A DNA stretch of 64,000 bases. It comes from JBQTII01 sp052388275. Its GTDB lineage: Bacteria > Actinomycetota > Actinomycetes > Sporichthyales > Sporichthyaceae. Shown piece after piece: positions 9,101 through 15,983 of this stretch (positions within the stretch are counted from its first letter, which is position 1; every line of letters begins with the position of its first letter). The notes beneath the pieces are model-generated. The model saw only the letters and a list, made by a program, of their open reading frames with translations, was not told the origin of the DNA and did no database searches. The stretch is taken from positions 7,571-71,570 of the forward strand of contig JBQTII010000021.1 of assembly GCA_052388275.1 (NCBI GenBank). Reading direction: 5' to 3'. Both the position numbers and the translations under genes were made by a program.

Positions 9101-9548
9101 GGGTGCCCTTGTGCTGACCGGCGTCGAAATCCGCGAGCCAGGCCTGCAGCAGTGGCCCGGCGCCGGCGAGCGCGCCCGGCTCACGTACCCGCACCAGGTA
9201 GGGATGCAGGTCCTCGGCAAGACCCGGCGGGTAGCTGAACCCGAAGTCGCGTGCGTCCTGGTCGACGAAGAAGTCGAACGGGTTGATCACGGCCAGATCC
9301 GCGATCAGATCGACGCTGATGCGCAGTTCGCGGGCCGGAGTGGGAAAAACCAGGCGGGCGGCGTGGTTGCCGTGGACGTCCTGTTGCCAGTTGATGAAGT
9401 GGTCCGCCGGTTCGACCCGCAGGGAGTACCCGGTGATCGGCGTGCGGCACCCGGGCGCCGGGCGCAGTCGCACCAGGTGTGGCCCGATGTCGGTGGGCCC
9501 CTCGAAGGTGTAGAGGGTGCGGTGCTCGACGGCGACGCGAATAGCCAC
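6159..9548 (-). CDS. Transglutaminase / DUF2126 amidoligase-like protein
   Basis: A protein of about 1129 residues and first gene of the operon. The N-terminal third is a transglutaminase domain with Cys in GSCRDSAW (~190), His in DLHAWAEV (~239) and Asp in GLDATSG (~255). From about residue 335 (VRLTMGGEPTF) to the C-terminus it is DUF2126, which published comparative genomics relates to the glutamine-synthetase/GCS-fold carboxylate-amine ligases. The start is placed at GTG 9548 because GGGAGGG sits six bases upstream and the protein then begins VAIRVAVEHRTLYTFEG, the usual family N-terminus. The longer open frame to 9971 would run antisense through the RNase P RNA and is rejected. The gene encodes both a ligase-like and a hydrolase-like module in one chain. 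Confidence 0.92.
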   Translation of the reverse strand: MAIRVAVEHRTLYTFEGPTDIGPHLVRLRPAPGCRTPITGYSLRVEPADHFINWQQDVHGNHAARLVFPTPARELRISVDLIADLAVINPFDFFVDQDARDFGFSYPPGLAEDLHPYLVRVREPGALAGAGPLLQAWLADFDAGQHKGTPIVDFLVALNREVAGSIAYSVRMETGVQSPDTTLGNGLGSCRDSAWLLVAALRELGLAARFVSGYLIQLVPDDPVKAGAPAALSRDFTDLHAWAEVFVPGAGWIGLDATSGLLAGEGHIPLVGAPRPEQAAPITGTTGPSQVRFSYTNIVRRIHEDPRVTLPYSTDQLARIHLLGAAVDERLRDGDVRLTMGGEPTFVAREDMSSAQWRVDADGPQKRELALTLAQRLKARYAPGGVLLHGQGKWYPGEPLPRWQIAVLWRCDGAALWADASLLDDPWSAPPQQGGCAGSAAALTALTAAIGSRLGVPADCVRALYEDPIDVLAAEARLPEGAPPQTELAGAVWPAAAARRHSLIAALDADRGDPAAWAIPLSRAEDGSGWTTTRWSSRRGEIYLRPGTSPAGLRLPLDSLAWTPPPDTYDRSRYASVPTLPDATSENLPAGGAPTTVLPVEGAPTTALCVQERAGHLCVFLPPLPAAEDTVALLRIVEAAAAETGTPVVLEGYPPAGDDRLRTLTVTPDPGVIEVNIHPSASWEEFASITTTLDGDARAVGLATETFALDGTHTGTGGGAHLTLGGPTVADSPLLRRPDLLVSMLTYWQHHPGLSYLFAGRFIGPTSQAPRVDEGRHETLYELEIAFAELARRNAAAEARPWHLDRALRHLLTDITGNTHRSEFCIDKLYSPDSERGRLGLLELRGFEMPPHPDMALVQALLVRALVARFWASPYTGTLVRWGTALHDSFLLPEFALADVGEVARDLREHGLDFDPAWLEPFAEFRFPRLGSVDVAGVHLELRAAVEPWHVLGEEVTSNGTARYVDSSLERVQVKVIGAVPGRHVITCNGVPIPLHRGLDSSTQVAGVRFKAWAPYSALHASIAVHSPLVFDVVDTWNSRALGGATYHVTHPGGRAYERFPVNAGEAEARRGARFVAGGHTPGPVDRSAWDASFMQPARSPHQMSAAGGEYPRTLDLRRFRPGAAPAAT

Positions 9549-9676
9549 GCAGTGCCCTCCCAACGGTGATGCAGCTGAGCGTAGGTGCTGCGCGCAGTGG
9601 TCCCGTGCAGCGTCCGGTCGTTCCGCCCGGGGCGTCCCGCCGCGAGGGTGCCGCGGACCACTAGGCTCAGCGGCGG

Positions 9677-10079
9677 CGACGAGCCGACCGGACGGCCGCG
9701 CTGCCCGCCCCGCGTGCAGTGAGGAAAGTCCGGACTCCACAGGGCACGGTGGTGGGTAACACCCACCCGGGGTGACCCGCGGGACAGTGCCACAGAAATC
9801 AAACCGCCGCCGGTGCTTGCACCGGCGGTAAGGGTGAAACGGTGGTGTAAGAGACCACCAGCGCCCGGGGTGACCCGGGCGGCTCGGTAAACCCCACCCG
9901 GAGCAAGGCCAAGATCGGCGGGTTTCGGCCCGCCGTGTGTGAACGTTCGAGGGCTGCCCGCCCGAGTTCACAGGTAGGCCGCACCGAGGTCGACGGCAAC
10001 GTCGGCCCCAGATGGATGGCCGTCAGGTCAACCCGCAAGGGCTGAGCTACAGAATCCGGCTTACAGGTCGGCTCGTCGT
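9677..10079 (+). ncRNA. rnpB: RNase P RNA, bacterial type A
   Basis: Recognised by the conserved elements GAGGAAAGTCCGGACTCC near the 5' end, ACAGTGCCACAGA, GGTAAGGGTGAAACGGTG, GGTAAACCCCACCCGGAGCA and the 3' AGGGCTGAGCTACAGAATCC. The terminal helix P1 is visible: GACGAGCCGACC at the 5' end pairs with GGTCGGCTCGTC at about 10066-10078. It is the catalytic subunit that matures tRNA 5' ends. It is transcribed divergently from the transglutaminase-DUF2126 operon. End positions are estimated from the P1 pairing and could be off by several bases. Confidence 0.95.
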
Positions 10080-10228
10080 CGCCCACCCTCCACGAGCTGC
10101 GGGGGTGGATCTGTCGCGCTCTTTCCGCGACCGCAGGGGCATATAGCCACAGGATCTACGAATCGCCTGCGCGGGGTGCTTCGTCCGACCTAGGTTCGGG
10201 CATAGATGCGGACGGCACAGTTCGCTCT

Positions 10229-10522
10229 GTGATCGGCGCGCCGAATGCGGGCATTGCAGCGGAGCTACCAGCGGTCGTCGCCGGAGGCATGGCCCGAACT
10301 ACCACCTCGTCGATCGTCCTCGACGGAGTCGTCTTGCCTTCGTGCACGTCGCTCCAGTACACGGGCGACGCCGGAACGATCTCCGTGCAGACCGGGCCCA
10401 CCGGCTACCTTCAGTGGGCGATCTACATGCACGATCCGTCCGAGGACGCGGGAGCGTGGTGGGTGGATGTGTTCGTCGGCAAGCGGCGCGTAGATCACAA
10501 GGAGCCGCCAGGGCAGGTCTAG
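10229..10522 (+). CDS. Putative small protein, unrecognised
   Basis: An open frame of 97 codons with coding-like GC3 and a plausible globular composition towards the C-terminus (GYLQWAIYMHDPSEDAGAWW). No family is recognised. No good Shine-Dalgarno sequence precedes GTG 10229. An alternative start, ATG 10289, has a GGAGG almost touching it, which is too close. It lies between rnpB and another orphan gene in a stretch whose sequence seems less GC-extreme than the rest. It could be a real orphan gene, a gene with a misjudged start, or a non-coding frame. Confidence 0.4.
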   Translation: MIGAPNAGIAAELPAVVAGGMARTTTSSIVLDGVVLPSCTSLQYTGDAGTISVQTGPTGYLQWAIYMHDPSEDAGAWWVDVFVGKRRVDHKEPPGQV

Positions 10523-10619
10523 GCTCCGCATGGCTCGGTACACCCCAAAGATGCCAAGTCCGGCGAGATATTCCGGATCGACGCCCGCCACGTCGACGTG
10601 CAGGGGAGGAAGTCGCGCA

Positions 10620-11051
10620 GTGTCACCAACGGTTGCATCATCCCGTGACCTCGCAGTAGCGCTGGCGCAGCGACTAGGACCGCACCTCCCTGCCGGAATC
10701 GAGGTTCGCGCGACCGACTGCGGCCTGCACGTCGACGCCGCGGGCGAGTCGTGGGCTGGCTCCGACGCTCTCGACATCCTCAACGACGTGCAGCAGTGGA
10801 CAATCTGCCCAGACGCCGACGAGATTGTGGAACGAGCGGCGCGCTCAACGTTGAGCGGCGTTCAGGACGCGATCGCTCGTGCCTCCTCGTGGCCCTGGCC
10901 CACCGTGCCCGTCAACCATTCGGCCATGCCGGGTGCGGACGCCCGGCTCAGCGATGGCCAACTCCTCGCGTGGTTCGGCGATGAGAACGAACCGGCGTTG
11001 CGCCTGGACCTGATCGCCGTCGACGTAGGCAGGCTTAGATTGACACGCTGA
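10620..11051 (+). CDS. Hypothetical protein, unrecognised family
   Basis: A 143-residue acidic protein beginning VSPTVASSRDLAVALAQRLG. The GTG start at 10620 is chosen because GGGGAGGA lies nine bases upstream (10603-10610); the longer frame from 10530 has no such site and low-complexity sequence. The pattern of a helix, a short beta region (GIEVRATDCGLHVDAAG) and a Trp-containing segment resembles many uncharacterised actinobacterial proteins, but I cannot name a family. No signal peptide or membrane segment. It follows the small frame at 10229-10522 on the same strand and may be co-transcribed with it. Confidence 0.7.
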   Translation: MSPTVASSRDLAVALAQRLGPHLPAGIEVRATDCGLHVDAAGESWAGSDALDILNDVQQWTICPDADEIVERAARSTLSGVQDAIARASSWPWPTVPVNHSAMPGADARLSDGQLLAWFGDENEPALRLDLIAVDVGRLRLTR

Positions 11052-11083
11052 TGCAAACCCATCAGTTGCACCTGTGAGTTCGA

Positions 11084-11542
11084 ATGAGTGAGGCCGCCAT
11101 GGTGGCGTGGGTGAGCGACGGAGGGTTGGAGACCGACCTGGTCTTTCACCACGGGACCGATCTGCCGCAGTTCGCGGCGTTCCCGCTGGTTCAAGACCCC
11201 GGCGGCGCCCGCGTGCTGGAGCGGTACTACCGCGACTACGCCGCGATCGCGGCGGCGGCCCCGGACTGGTACGGCATCAACTGCGCCCACCCGACCCACG
11301 TCACCCCGGCGCTGGACGGGGGTCAGTGGCAGTCCCGGATCCGGGTGTTCCGCCCGAACGCGTCCACTCTCACCCACGCTGAGCTCGACGAGATGGAGGT
11401 GCTGGACGAGGGCGACCGCCCGCTGTTGCGTTCGGCCACCGCCGCGTTGCTGGCGGACCTGCCGGGCATCGACACGCTCGACGGGTGTTGCGGCACCGAC
11501 GCCTCGCACGTCGCACAGCTCTGGGGCGTCCCGAGTCCGTGA
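11084..11542 (+). pseudogene. Homocysteine S-methyltransferase remnant with internal in-frame deletion
   Basis: The frame is open for 152 codons but the family is usually about 300 residues. Residues 1-58 match the family N-terminus (VSDGGLETDLVFHHGTDLP, then FPLVQDP and YYRDYAAIA). The sequence then jumps straight to the family C-terminal half (PDWYGINCAHPTHV, later THAELDEMEVLDEGD and GCCGTDASHVAQLWG). About 145 residues of the central (beta/alpha)8 barrel are missing, with the join in a run of Ala codons. The zinc cysteines (INC, GCC) remain, but a barrel lacking its middle strands is unlikely to work. No frameshift is seen, so the deletion is clean; expression of a stub cannot be excluded. 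Confidence 0.85.
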
Positions 11543-11600
11543 GCGGGGGTTCAGCTCGGGCACTCCATGACCGACACATGGGCGAGAACAGGAGCCCACG

Positions 11601-12827
11601 ATGTCCCCTCGCCCCCCCGGCCACCCCCTGCGCACCGCTGCGGCACTCGCGCTCGCGCTCCTCGCGACGACCGCGTCGTCGGTGGATGCCGCGGACCCGA
11701 TCCGCCTTGCCGGCTGCGCCCCGGGGGAGTCGCTGCTGGCCAGCACCCCGGTGGCCCGCTACGACCTTCCCCGGTCAGCGACGGCCCGGGTCTGGGACAC
11801 CGGGCGCCGCTCGCAGGTCTACCGGGAGGTCCGCATCGGCGCGGTGGTGATCCCGCGTCAGTCGCTGGTACCGCAGGTGCTGACGCCGTCCACGCTGACC
11901 TCGCTGGCCCGGCCGGGCGAACTCGCGCGTAAGCGCACCGTGGCCTTCCTCAACGGCGCGGTGTTCGACACCTACGGCATCCCGACGAAGTCCTCCATGG
12001 CCGGGGGCGTGCTGCGCAAGGCCGACAGTACGCCGCGGCGGACGCTGGCGGTCTACGCCGCCGCCCGCAAAGCGGCCATCGCGCAGGCGAGCGTCGCGGG
12101 CTCGGCCGTGATCACCCGCGGCCGGACCACGGTGGGGACGCTGCGGATCGGCGCGGTCAACTCTCGCTCGCTGCCTCGGGCCAAAGCGGGCATGTTCACC
12201 AGCGCCTGGGGCGCGCTCTCGCACTCGGTCGGCAACCGCACCGTCGTCGTCGCCGGTGGCAAGGTGGTCGACATCCTCGGTGTCACCGGCGCGACACGCG
12301 GACCGGGCAGTGGCCGGGTGTTCCTGACCGCACGCGGCGGCAGCACGGCGTCGGCGCTGTTGAGCAAGGCGCGCGTCGGGGACCGGGTCGTGCTCAGGGT
12401 TGCCCCGGCCGGGAAGCTGCGGCAGGAGAAGAAGTCGACGCCGATCGGGTCACCGACGGGCCTGCTGGGCCTGAGCGCGGTGCTGGTCCAGGACGGCAAG
12501 AACGTCGCCGGCTGCGACCCGCGCTCGGAGTTGCGTCGCCCGCGCTCGGTGATCGGGTGGCGCAAGAACGGCGACGTGCTGCTCGTCGCGATCTCCGGCC
12601 GGGACAGCTCCTACTCCGGTATCCGGCTCGGTGGGGCATCCCTACACCAGACCGGGAATTATCTGCGCCGACTCGGCGCCGTGACCGCGGCGATCCTCGA
12701 CGGTGGTAACTCCACCACGCTACTGATCCGCACCAAGGTCGGCGGGCCGCTGATCCGCCTGGACCGGGCCTCGGCCACGGACTATCAACGCGCGATTGCC
12801 GATGCGGTGGGCTTCGCCGTGCCCTGA
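11601..12827 (+). CDS. Secreted phosphodiester glycosidase family protein (NAGPA domain)
   Basis: A 408-residue protein. Residues 1-31 form a Sec signal peptide (Arg-containing start, Ala/Leu-rich core, ATTASSVDA before the likely cleavage site). The mature part carries a NAGPA (PF09992) domain, with FLNGAVFDTYG, the central repeat-like region and the hallmark AAILDGGNSTTLLIR near residue 375. Bacterial members are thought to act on phosphodiester-linked sugars at the cell surface; this substrate is unknown. AGGAG lies about nine bases before the ATG. Two cysteines in the mature part (AGCAPGES, AGCDPRSE) could form a disulfide. It stands alone between the methyltransferase remnant and a small minus-strand gene. 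Confidence 0.87.
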   Translation: MSPRPPGHPLRTAAALALALLATTASSVDAADPIRLAGCAPGESLLASTPVARYDLPRSATARVWDTGRRSQVYREVRIGAVVIPRQSLVPQVLTPSTLTSLARPGELARKRTVAFLNGAVFDTYGIPTKSSMAGGVLRKADSTPRRTLAVYAAARKAAIAQASVAGSAVITRGRTTVGTLRIGAVNSRSLPRAKAGMFTSAWGALSHSVGNRTVVVAGGKVVDILGVTGATRGPGSGRVFLTARGGSTASALLSKARVGDRVVLRVAPAGKLRQEKKSTPIGSPTGLLGLSAVLVQDGKNVAGCDPRSELRRPRSVIGWRKNGDVLLVAISGRDSSYSGIRLGGASLHQTGNYLRRLGAVTAAILDGGNSTTLLIRTKVGGPLIRLDRASATDYQRAIADAVGFAVP

Positions 12828-12850
12828 GTTGCCCTCAGGCTGACGCCAGG

Positions 12851-13078
12851 TCAGCGAGCGTCTGCGCCGGACGGGGCGGTGACCTCGGCGTCCAGGGGCG
12901 CCGGCACGAAGTGGATGACCTCCCCGCCGTTCACTGAGTACTCCGATGCGATGTTGAAGTCGGTGTATTGGGTGACGAAAGCGGCCAGAGCGGCGTCGTA
13001 GACGTCACCGTCGCGGGAGTCGATGACCAGCTCGACACCGTTCTCGACCGGGTAGACGAACCATGCGGTGGCGCTCAT
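12851..13078 (-). CDS. Small conserved-looking hypothetical protein (75 aa)
   Basis: Begins MSATAWFVYPVENGVELVID. The start at 13078 is preferred over the longer frame because AGAGGAG lies six bases upstream. The protein is a compact alpha/beta-type sequence without signal peptide or membrane segment, acidic at the C-terminus. No family is recognised. It converges on the phosphodiester glycosidase gene with a 23-bp gap and points away from the membrane protein at 13312. Confidence 0.7.
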   Translation of the reverse strand: MSATAWFVYPVENGVELVIDSRDGDVYDAALAAFVTQYTDFNIASEYSVNGGEVIHFVPAPLDAEVTAPSGADAR

Positions 13079-13311
13079 GTACTGCTCCTCTGCAACCCCT
13101 TCGGCGGCCATCGCGCGAAGTTGGCCCCTCAGACCTCGACACTGGTCGGGCGGTTTCACCCGATCGCACAATCAAGCCGTTTGATGGGGTGGGCATCAGC
13201 CGTTCGGATGGTCTGCGAAATCTCCTCGGCCCCGAGGTGAACGCAATGCGCCCGCGTCGCGTCCAAGCGGGGAGTTGATCTTCACTACCGCAGCCGGAAG
13301 GAACGCACACC

Positions 13312-14007
13312 ATGTCCGCCTTCGAGGTCTACCCGACGCCTCGCATCGCCCGCGCCGACTCGCCGGTGCGCGTGCTGTTTCGGGGAAACTCCCTCGGTGC
13401 CGTTGCCACCGGTGCCGGCGGGGCGGCCGTCGTCTGCGCCATGCTCCCCGGGCTGCGCCCGGCTGCCCTGGCGCTGGGGACCGCGGGCCTGCTGATGGGC
13501 ATCTCGATGCTGGGCCACCGCCGCTCCTCGGCGGGCTCCCGGCGTGGCTCGGCGTGGGTCGCGATCGCACTGGCCGTGACGGCCGCCTTCGCCTTCCTTG
13601 CCTCCCCGAGCGCATTCGGCGCCCCCGGGTCGAAGGGGTCGACCGGAGCGCCCGCGGGGCCCGCCGGGGTGGCGGCACCCAGCGTGACGGAATCCACCCA
13701 GGCCGTGCTGCGGCAGGCGAAGGTCGAGATCGGCAAGATCAGCACCGAGCTGGACGCCTCCGGGATCCGCCGCAGCGCCCTCGCGGTCACCGTGACCAAC
13801 CTCGCCGCCAAGGCGCGCTCCTACGAGCTCGAATTCGAGGCCCGCACGGTGGCGGGAAATAAGCGCATCACCACCGACTCCGTGCTGCTGCCTGCGCTTG
13901 CGCCGGGCCGCTCGGCGAACGTGGTGGTGTTCGGGATCCTGTCCGACACCCTCGCGGCGCAGCTCAAGGGCGCGAAGTTCACCGTCGTGCGGGCCTCGGC
14001 CTACTGA
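13312..14007 (+). CDS. Membrane protein with C-terminal extracytoplasmic beta domain
   Basis: A 231-residue protein. Hydrophobic segments at about residues 27-65 (two helices) and 80-100 anchor the N-terminal half. A Gly/Ala/Pro linker (GAPGSKGSTGAPAGPAG) leads to a C-terminal domain of about 105 residues with alternating beta-type sequence (ALAVTVTNLAAKARSYELEF, then ALAPGRSANVVVFG). This domain resembles the FxLYD/DUF4352 type of cell-surface domain, in which a ligand or partner protein is bound outside the cell. The next gene encodes a protein of the same architecture, so the pair probably arose by duplication. Function is unknown. Confidence 0.75.
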   Translation: MSAFEVYPTPRIARADSPVRVLFRGNSLGAVATGAGGAAVVCAMLPGLRPAALALGTAGLLMGISMLGHRRSSAGSRRGSAWVAIALAVTAAFAFLASPSAFGAPGSKGSTGAPAGPAGVAAPSVTESTQAVLRQAKVEIGKISTELDASGIRRSALAVTVTNLAAKARSYELEFEARTVAGNKRITTDSVLLPALAPGRSANVVVFGILSDTLAAQLKGAKFTVVRASAY

Positions 14008-14179
14008 ACCGATCCGGCCACGGCAATACCGGTCAAGATCGTGACGTTCGGTGCGGATGCCGCAGCGATTTAGTCACGGCGGCGCGCCCGTTCGGTCAAA
14101 TCACCTCAAGGGCGGATGCGCGAACGCCCGATCAGGCGCACTCTTAACACCAGCCCAGGGGGAAGGGACCTCGTTCATC

Positions 14180-15049
14180 ATGCTCAGCTCGCGCGGTAAG
14201 CGACCCGCCGACTCAGGGTCCGAGTCGGGCTCGACCCGTACCTACGCACGCGCTGGTGCGCCCGTCGGGTCTTTCGAGGACCTGCCGGACTGGATGAAAC
14301 CTGAACGCAGCAGACGCGCCTGGTACGGGCTGCGCCGTAAGCCTGCCCCGCGCATCGCCAACCCCAAGGGGGGCTACGACCGCCTGCGTGGGTATGACGC
14401 CCCCGACCAGGGTGCGGACGAAGAACGCGAAGGTGTCGACATTCCGGCCGCGATCATGTTCCTCGGCGTCATCGCGCTGCTGCTCTCTGTCGTACCGCTG
14501 ATCAAGTATTTGGCTGCCGTCTTCGCGCTGATCGCCGTGGTCCTGGCGGCCCGCGAGTTCTCCCGCATCGACCCGACCGCCAAGGTGCGCCTGCGCGGGC
14601 GGGCGGTACGCGACCTGCGCCTGATCCGCCTCGGGCGCCTGATCGCCATCGTCGCGATCATCGCCGTGGTGGCCAGCACGTTGTGGGAGATGAAGCAGTC
14701 TCGCGACGACCGGATCAAGGCCTCGGAGAGCGGCACCGCACTGGTGCTCGACCAGGACGTCGACGTGCGCTTCGGTGACTTCACCACCGGGGTCGACGCC
14801 ATCGGAGCCCAGACTCGGGCCTGGCCCGTCATCTTGACGAACAAATCGGGCGAGACCCGCTCGTTCGAGATCCTCGTCGAGGCCGTGAATGCCGGCGAGG
14901 TCCAGATCGCGAATCAGCTGCTGCAGGCGCCGAAGATGTCGGCTGGTGAGGTGCGCACGCTGTACGCGTTCGAGTACGTCGGTGAGGACCTCACGGCGGC
15001 CCTGAAGTCGGCTCGCCCGCGCGTCGCCAAGGCCACCTCGAGCAACTGA
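14180..15049 (+). CDS. Membrane protein, paralogue of the preceding gene
   Basis: A 289-residue protein starting MLSSRGKRPADSGSESGS. The ATG at 14180 is preferred over the upstream frame start because GGGAAGGG precedes it; the upstream extension is not conserved-looking. A polar, basic cytoplasmic region of about 90 residues is followed by hydrophobic segments at ~95-135 and ~160-178. A C-terminal beta domain (AWPVILTNKSGETRSFEILV, then MSAGEVRTLYAF) parallels that of the preceding gene. The two proteins probably sit together in the membrane. Function is unknown. Confidence 0.78.
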   Translation: MLSSRGKRPADSGSESGSTRTYARAGAPVGSFEDLPDWMKPERSRRAWYGLRRKPAPRIANPKGGYDRLRGYDAPDQGADEEREGVDIPAAIMFLGVIALLLSVVPLIKYLAAVFALIAVVLAAREFSRIDPTAKVRLRGRAVRDLRLIRLGRLIAIVAIIAVVASTLWEMKQSRDDRIKASESGTALVLDQDVDVRFGDFTTGVDAIGAQTRAWPVILTNKSGETRSFEILVEAVNAGEVQIANQLLQAPKMSAGEVRTLYAFEYVGEDLTAALKSARPRVAKATSSN

Positions 15050-15062
15050 GTCGCCTGCCGCA

Positions 15063-15098
15063 GGGCCCCTGTCCAGCTCAGGGCCCCTGTCCAGCTCA
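15063..15098. repeat. 18-bp tandem duplication at the map stop codon
   Basis: Two perfect copies of GGGCCCCTGTCCAGCTCA at 15063-15080 and 15081-15098. The second copy contains the TGA stop codon of map on the minus strand, so the sequence just after the stop has been duplicated in tandem. Confidence 0.85.
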
Positions 15099-15965
15099 GG
15101 GCAGCGTCAGGATCTCCGCGCCGGTGTCCGTCACCAGCAGGGTGTGCTCGAACTGAGCGGACCGCTTGCGGTCCTTGGTGACGATGGTCCAGTCGTCGTC
15201 CCAGGTGTCGTACTCAATGGTGCCCAGGGTGAGCATCGGCTCGATCGTGAACGTCATGCCAGGCTCCATCACCACGGCGTAGTCGGTGGTGTCGTAGTGC
15301 GGGACGACCAGGCCGGAGTGAAACGCAGTGCCGATGCCGTGGCCGGTGAAGTCGCGTACCACGCCGTAGCCGAAACGCTTGGCGTAACTCTCGATGACCC
15401 GGCCGGCGACGTTGATCGCCCGGCCCGGCTTGACCGCGTTGATGGCCCGGCGCAGCGATTCCCGGGTGCGCTCGATGAGCAAGGCGGATTCGTCATCGAT
15501 CTCTCCGACGGGGTAGGTCGCGTCGGTGTCGCCGTGCACGCCGCCGATGTAGGCGGTGATGTCGACGTTGACGATGTCGCCGTCCTGGAGCTCGCGGGAG
15601 TCCGGGATGCCGTGGCAGATCACCTCGTTGACCGAGGTGCACAGGGACTTGGGGAAGTAGCGATACCGCAGTGGCGAGGGGTAGGCGCCGTGATCGCACA
15701 GGAACTCGTGCCCGACGCGGTCCAATTCGTCGGTGCTGATCCCGGGGCGGATGTGGGTGGACACCTCGACCAGGGCGCGGGCCGCGATCCGCCCCGCGAT
15801 CCGCATCCGCTCGATGGTCTCGGCGTCCTTGATCTCGCTGCCGCGAAACGGCTCCGGCGCGGCGAGCCCGACGTAGGGCGGACGCTCGATGTGGGCGGGG
15901 ACCGCCCGTAAGGGGGAGACCATCCCGGGCAGCACGGATGGGGCGCAGATGGTGGGGGAAGCCAT
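15096..15965 (-). CDS. map: Type I methionine aminopeptidase
   Basis: A 289-residue enzyme that removes the initiator methionine from nascent proteins. An N-terminal extension of about 40 residues (VPAHIERPPYVG) precedes the catalytic pita-bread fold, as in actinobacterial MetAP1c. Metal ligands are visible: Asp in VNVDITAY, Asp in HGDTDATYPVG, His in FTGHGIG, Glu in FTIEPML and Glu in QFEHTLLV. The substrate-recognition segment CTSVNEVICHGIPD is intact. On the minus strand a TAGACT hexamer lies six bases before the ATG, so the mRNA may be leaderless. The gene diverges from the metal-receptor-like gene with an 18-bp gap. Confidence 0.96.
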   Translation of the reverse strand: MASPTICAPSVLPGMVSPLRAVPAHIERPPYVGLAAPEPFRGSEIKDAETIERMRIAGRIAARALVEVSTHIRPGISTDELDRVGHEFLCDHGAYPSPLRYRYFPKSLCTSVNEVICHGIPDSRELQDGDIVNVDITAYIGGVHGDTDATYPVGEIDDESALLIERTRESLRRAINAVKPGRAINVAGRVIESYAKRFGYGVVRDFTGHGIGTAFHSGLVVPHYDTTDYAVVMEPGMTFTIEPMLTLGTIEYDTWDDDWTIVTKDRKRSAQFEHTLLVTDTGAEILTLP

Positions 15966-15983
15966 GCTGGCAGTCTAGGTCGG

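Noticed and set aside
9549..9971. Upstream extension of the transglutaminase-DUF2126 protein
   Set aside because: It runs antisense through RNase P RNA and has no family similarity; GTG 9548 has a good ribosome site.
10080..10228. tRNA or attachment site after rnpB
   Set aside because: No tRNA-like cloverleaf or duplicate of the rnpB 3' end was visible.
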